Shown here in pieces: positions 5,829-8,513 of a stretch of 8,513 nt of DNA (the stretch's first letter is position 1; each line of letters begins with the position of its first letter). The translations under genes were made by a program, and so were the position numbers. Under the pieces are notes generated by a model that saw only the letters and a program-made list of their open reading frames with translations, searched no databases and was not told the DNA's origin. Source of the stretch: Methylotenera sp. (lineage in GTDB: Bacteria > Pseudomonadota > Gammaproteobacteria > Burkholderiales > Methylophilaceae); assembly GCA_027310735.1 (NCBI GenBank), contig DAIDAH010000118.1:1-8513 (forward strand), given 5' to 3'.

Positions 5829-5856
5829 AAAAAAGGACGCTCCGCGTCCTTTTTTT
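5829..5856 (+). terminator. Intrinsic terminator of the HU gene
   Basis: GGACGC (5835-5840), loop TCC, GCGTCC (5844-5849) form a GC-rich 6-bp stem, extended by A-T pairs from six A before (5829-5834) and seven T after (5850-5856). The stem core starts 30 nt after the HU stop. The symmetrical A and T tracts would allow action in both directions, but only HU is nearby in the required orientation. Confidence 0.92.
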
Positions 5857-6027
5857 ATGCCTGATACCAATGCAGCGTTAGGTTATGCCGACTTTTGAGT
5901 GATTAAAAATTAGATATTATGGGTAGTCTTAAAGTGTTTATATATTTTAGTTTGGAAATATGGCATATTTGGAGGATGATGGGTATTAAACAGGTCTGTA
6001 TACAAAGCTAAGGGGAGCCTTATTGCT

Positions 6028-6051
6028 ATGTGTTTAAGTTTTAGTCGCTAG
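6028..6051 (+). CDS. Possible 7-codon leader reading frame before the diguanylate cyclase gene
   Basis: ATG at 6028 opens a frame reading MCLSFSR and ending in TAG at 6049-6051, 8 nt before the cyclase ATG. It has a far better ribosome binding site (AAGGGGAG, 6010-6017, 10 nt upstream) than the cyclase start itself, which has none evident. The site sits in a small hairpin TAAGG-GGAG-CCTTA (6009-6022). This would fit translational coupling by re-initiation, but a frame this short can arise by chance. Confidence 0.25.
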   Translation: MCLSFSR

Positions 6052-6059
6052 CCAGCCTA

Positions 6060-7943
6060 ATGGTTAGTCATAAAAATACAAGTGTTATCCTGTCGCCGAG
6101 CCGATTCATTTGGCTTGGAGTTATTCTTTCTATCGCATTCTGGCTAATGGTCAGTTGCATCAATACCGTCTTTTTTACTCATTTGCCATTATCAGAAAGT
6201 TTGCAGCCAAGCGGCATAGAGTTGTATATGCGGCTGTTGGTTTCTCTTCTGATTGTTGTTATTGGTTATATGAGTTCACGTCTTGCACAGAGACGAATAG
6301 AGGCTGATTTTTTAAAAAATGATGCACAACTCCACCATATTATTGAGACTTCGCTGGATGGCTTCTGGATTATTGACCAGCAAGGTGGATTTCTGGAAGT
6401 GAATGATGCCTATTGCCTGATGATTGGTTACCAGCGTGAAGAGTTGTTGAATATGAACATCATTGATGTTGAGGCAATGGAAAGTCCTGAAGTGGCTATT
6501 CGACATATTGAGCAGATCATAAAGACGGGTGCAGATCGTTTTGAGACTAAGCATCGTAGAAAAGATGGCTATGTCTTAGACATAGAGGTGAGTGCTAGCT
6601 ATGGGCAAGATGGACAGTTCTATTGTTTTCTTCACGATGTCACTCGTCGTAAACGATCAGAAGTGGAGCTAAAAGATAGCGAGTTTCGATGGAAGTTTGC
6701 GATTGAGGGTACTGGCGATGGCGTTTGGGATTGGGATATTGAGACCAATCAGGCGAAATATTCAACACGTTGGAAGGAGATGCTAGGGTATTCTGAAAGC
6801 GATACTTTTCCAACCTGTCAGGAATGGTTAAGACGAATACATCCTGATGATCAAGCTCAAGTGACCGAGATGATGCGGGCCTATCTTGCAGGTGAAGCGC
6901 CAGCATATGTAGTGGAATACAGGTTACGTTGCAAGGATGATCATTACAAATGGTTGTTAGGGCGGGGTATGGTTGTCCAGTACGGTGAAAACGGAAAACC
7001 GCTGCGTATGATTGGCACCCATGTAGACCTCACTGAGCGTAAGGCTGCAGAGGAGGAGTTGTATTTGCAGAAGGAGTATCTTAAGGCCATTTTTGATAGT
7101 GAGCCTGAATGCGTAAATGTGTTGGCGCCTGATGGGGCTCTTTTGGATATCAATGCGGCTGGGCTGAGAATGTTGCAAGTTGATAATGTTGAAGATGCGC
7201 AGAAGGCAGGGCTATTAAGTTTTATTGAGCGTAGTCACCAACCTGCGTTTCTCGCCCTGCATAAAAGTGTGATGGAAGGTAATTCCGGAGTTTTGGAGTT
7301 TCCTGTCAATGGTAAAAGGGGCGGTAAGCGTTGGTTGGAAATTCATGCGACTCCACTACGGGATAAGCAAGGCCAGGTCGTCAGCTTCCTTGGTGTGACG
7401 CGTAATATTACCGAGCATAAACTTTTTCAGTACGAGTTGGAGCAGCAGGCTCGTTTCGATTATCTGACTGGCGTCAACACGCGTGGTTATTTTATGCAGC
7501 AGGCCGAAATGGAGCTTGCGCGAGCAATTCGTTACGGACATAACTTGTCATTGTTCATGCTGGATATAGATTATTTTAAAAAAATTAATGACAGTCATGG
7601 TCATAAAGCAGGCGACATGGTGCTGAAAGAGTTGGCAGTGGTTTGTAAGCAGATATTGCGTGAAGTAGATATTATTGGCCGCATAGGTGGGGAGGAGTTT
7701 GCAATCCTGCTTCCGGAAACAAATCTGGATGAGGGTGCTGAGGTTGCTGAGCGGTTAAGGAGTGCTATCGAGCAAGCGGAAGTTCAGGTCGAGAGCGGCC
7801 TCTCGTTAAGGTTCAAGGTTTCGATCGGTCTTACCTCCATATTGAGCATGGATGAGAGTCTGGATGTTTTACTAGTTCAGGCAGATAAAGCGCTGTATGT
7901 GGCGAAGGACTCTGGGCGCAATCAAGTTCATGTTGCAATGTAG
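6060..7943 (+). CDS. Membrane-anchored diguanylate cyclase with three PAS domains (PAS-PAS-PAS-GGDEF)
   Basis: Makes the second messenger c-di-GMP from two GTP; PAS domains are expected to tune activity to an unknown cue. Of 627 residues, two membrane helices are visible at about 16-39 and 55-75 with a short periplasmic loop of some 15 residues. Three PAS/PAC units follow at about 86-200 (start HHIIETSLDGFWIIDQQGG), 207-330 (PAS_3 type, GVWDWDIETNQ and HPDD) and 338-455. The GGDEF domain (about 460-627) has DYLTGVNTRG, the metal-binding DIDYFKKIND (502-511), GHKAGD and an intact GGEEF active site (543-547). The inhibitory I-site RxxD is present (Arg534, Asp537), so product feedback is expected. 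There is no EAL domain. ATG 6060 is the only sensible start, since an in-frame TAG lies at 6042-6044; its ribosome binding site is poor. It is flanked by the HU terminator and convergent pal, so it is probably a single-gene unit. Cue and target are unknown. Confidence 0.93.
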   Translation: MVSHKNTSVILSPSRFIWLGVILSIAFWLMVSCINTVFFTHLPLSESLQPSGIELYMRLLVSLLIVVIGYMSSRLAQRRIEADFLKNDAQLHHIIETSLDGFWIIDQQGGFLEVNDAYCLMIGYQREELLNMNIIDVEAMESPEVAIRHIEQIIKTGADRFETKHRRKDGYVLDIEVSASYGQDGQFYCFLHDVTRRKRSEVELKDSEFRWKFAIEGTGDGVWDWDIETNQAKYSTRWKEMLGYSESDTFPTCQEWLRRIHPDDQAQVTEMMRAYLAGEAPAYVVEYRLRCKDDHYKWLLGRGMVVQYGENGKPLRMIGTHVDLTERKAAEEELYLQKEYLKAIFDSEPECVNVLAPDGALLDINAAGLRMLQVDNVEDAQKAGLLSFIERSHQPAFLALHKSVMEGNSGVLEFPVNGKRGGKRWLEIHATPLRDKQGQVVSFLGVTRNITEHKLFQYELEQQARFDYLTGVNTRGYFMQQAEMELARAIRYGHNLSLFMLDIDYFKKINDSHGHKAGDMVLKELAVVCKQILREVDIIGRIGGEEFAILLPETNLDEGAEVAERLRSAIEQAEVQVESGLSLRFKVSIGLTSILSMDESLDVLLVQADKALYVAKDSGRNQVHVAM

Positions 7944-8053
7944 TTATGGAGTAGCCTATGTTTAAGGGGCTCTTAAAAACTTTCAATAGCAGTAATTGAT
8001 TAATGGAGTCAGTGTGTGGCTGTTAATTGTGATATTTTTTTTGTTGGTACCGT

Positions 8054-8087
8054 AAAAAATAATGCCATTCAATAATATTGAATGGCA
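8054..8087 (-). terminator. Intrinsic terminator of pal
   Basis: TGCCATTCAAT (8063-8073), loop AAT, ATTGAATGGCA (8077-8087) form a perfect 11-bp stem. In the pal direction (minus strand) it is followed by TTATTTTTT (complement of 8054-8062), a good U-tract. It lies about 70 nt after the pal stop. On the plus strand the following CTATTTCAT is only a weak tract, so it may stop the converging cyclase transcript inefficiently. No other terminator is seen for that gene. Confidence 0.85.
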
Positions 8088-8156
8088 CTATTTCATGAGT
8101 GATGTGCGAGATTTAAAGTATCAGTTGCAAGATAGCAGCTTGATGCCATCAATCAT

Positions 8157-8513
8157 TTATTCACCAGAGTAAACAATGTCAGCTCTACGGTTTTGTGCCC
8201 ATGCAGCTTCATTCTCACCTATCGCTTTTGGTTTCTCTTCACCATAGCTAATCGTTTCGATTTGTTTGTCTGCTACACCTAATACGTTCGCTGCTTTTTT
8301 AACTGCTACCGCACGTTTTTGACCTAAAGCTAAGTTGTACTCACGGCTACCACGGTCATCTGCATTGCCTTCAATACGGATGCTGGCATCAGGATGGCTA
8401 ACAAGATACTGCGCATGCGCTTCGATCAATGCGCGATATTCAGGTTTGATGTCATATTTGTCGAAATCAAAATAAACATTACGTTTTGACAGAATGTTGT
8501 TTGGGTCTGTTAA
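8157..8513 (-). CDS. pal: Peptidoglycan-associated lipoprotein Pal, 5' end cut by window edge
   Basis: Outer-membrane lipoprotein of the Tol-Pal complex; its OmpA-like domain binds peptidoglycan and helps the outer membrane follow division. The frame runs in from the right edge, so 118 C-terminal residues are visible, starting LTDPNNILSKRNVYFDFD. The signal peptide and lipobox cysteine are outside. The OmpA-like domain shows VYFDFDKYDIKPEY (13-26 of the visible part), the peptidoglycan-binding motif EGNADDRGSREYNLALGQKRA (48-68, split by D52 and R57, with the Asp and Arg expected to contact diaminopimelate) and the terminal WAQNRRADIVYSGE. The internal TTG at 8429 is not a start, as the frame is open through to the edge with conserved sequence. 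Normally tolB lies just upstream, here beyond the window. The usual downstream partner cpoB (ybgF) is absent; a terminator follows instead. Confidence 0.94.
   Translation of the reverse strand, partial: LTDPNNILSKRNVYFDFDKYDIKPEYRALIEAHAQYLVSHPDASIRIEGNADDRGSREYNLALGQKRAVAVKKAANVLGVADKQIETISYGEEKPKAIGENEAAWAQNRRADIVYSGE

Noticed and set aside
5976..6011. 11-codon frame MMGIKQVCIQS after GGAGG
   Set aside because: The purine-rich site directly abuts the ATG, too close for normal initiation, and nothing else supports the frame.
5857..6059. c-di-GMP (GEMM) riboswitch before the cyclase gene
   Set aside because: No GEMM-like core or paired helices are seen, only a short TAAGG/CCTTA hairpin.
6312..7541. 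Minus-strand frames inside the cyclase gene (for example 6312-6554, 6640-6906, 7356-7541)
   Set aside because: They are antisense to conserved PAS and GGDEF sequence and have no domain likeness.
8035..8042. Run of eight T as a terminator for the cyclase gene
   Set aside because: No GC-rich hairpin precedes it on the plus strand.

Overview
The window looks like chromosomal core sequence from a betaproteobacterium of moderate to low GC. The gene order dusB-fis-purH-purD-hemF, the HU-beta-like 90-residue HU and the Pal sequence all point there. A methylotroph of the Methylophilaceae type is my best guess, but that is inference from general feel, not a database match. I see no insertion sequence, integrase, CRISPR array, tRNA or rRNA.

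Layout. Positions 1 to 5153 hold five minus-strand genes, read from right to left: dusB (tRNA dihydrouridine synthase), fis (nucleoid protein), purH and purD (purine synthesis) and hemF (oxygen-dependent coproporphyrinogen oxidase, whose 3' end lies off the left edge). dusB-fis are 29 bp apart and purD-hemF 19 bp apart, so each pair is probably co-transcribed. The gaps before purH (163 bp) and before purD (135 bp) are larger and contain inverted repeats and possible local promoters. A 378-bp AT-rich divergent region (5154-5531) separates dusB from a plus-strand HU gene, which ends in a clear intrinsic terminator. Next on the plus strand is a 627-residue membrane-anchored triple-PAS diguanylate cyclase. 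It converges on pal, a minus-strand gene that enters from the right edge, lacks its 5' end here, and has its own terminator.

How it fits together. The left half couples translation (tRNA modification), chromosome organisation (Fis) and purine and haem synthesis, which are growth-linked functions. Fis and HU are transcribed away from one shared intergenic region. In that region a sequence fully matching the degenerate Fis consensus lies on the probable dusB-fis -10 box, which suggests Fis autoregulation as known in enterobacteria. The cyclase and Pal belong to c-di-GMP signalling and to the Tol-Pal envelope system and have no evident link to the purine genes.

Novelty. I find no clear new multi-gene system. 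The best leads are regulatory: the Fis-like site over the dusB promoter, an inverted repeat bracketing a putative purH promoter, a repeat-rich purH leader, a perfect hairpin at the purH 3' end whose T-tract faces the wrong strand, and a tiny reading frame with a good ribosome binding site just before the cyclase gene.
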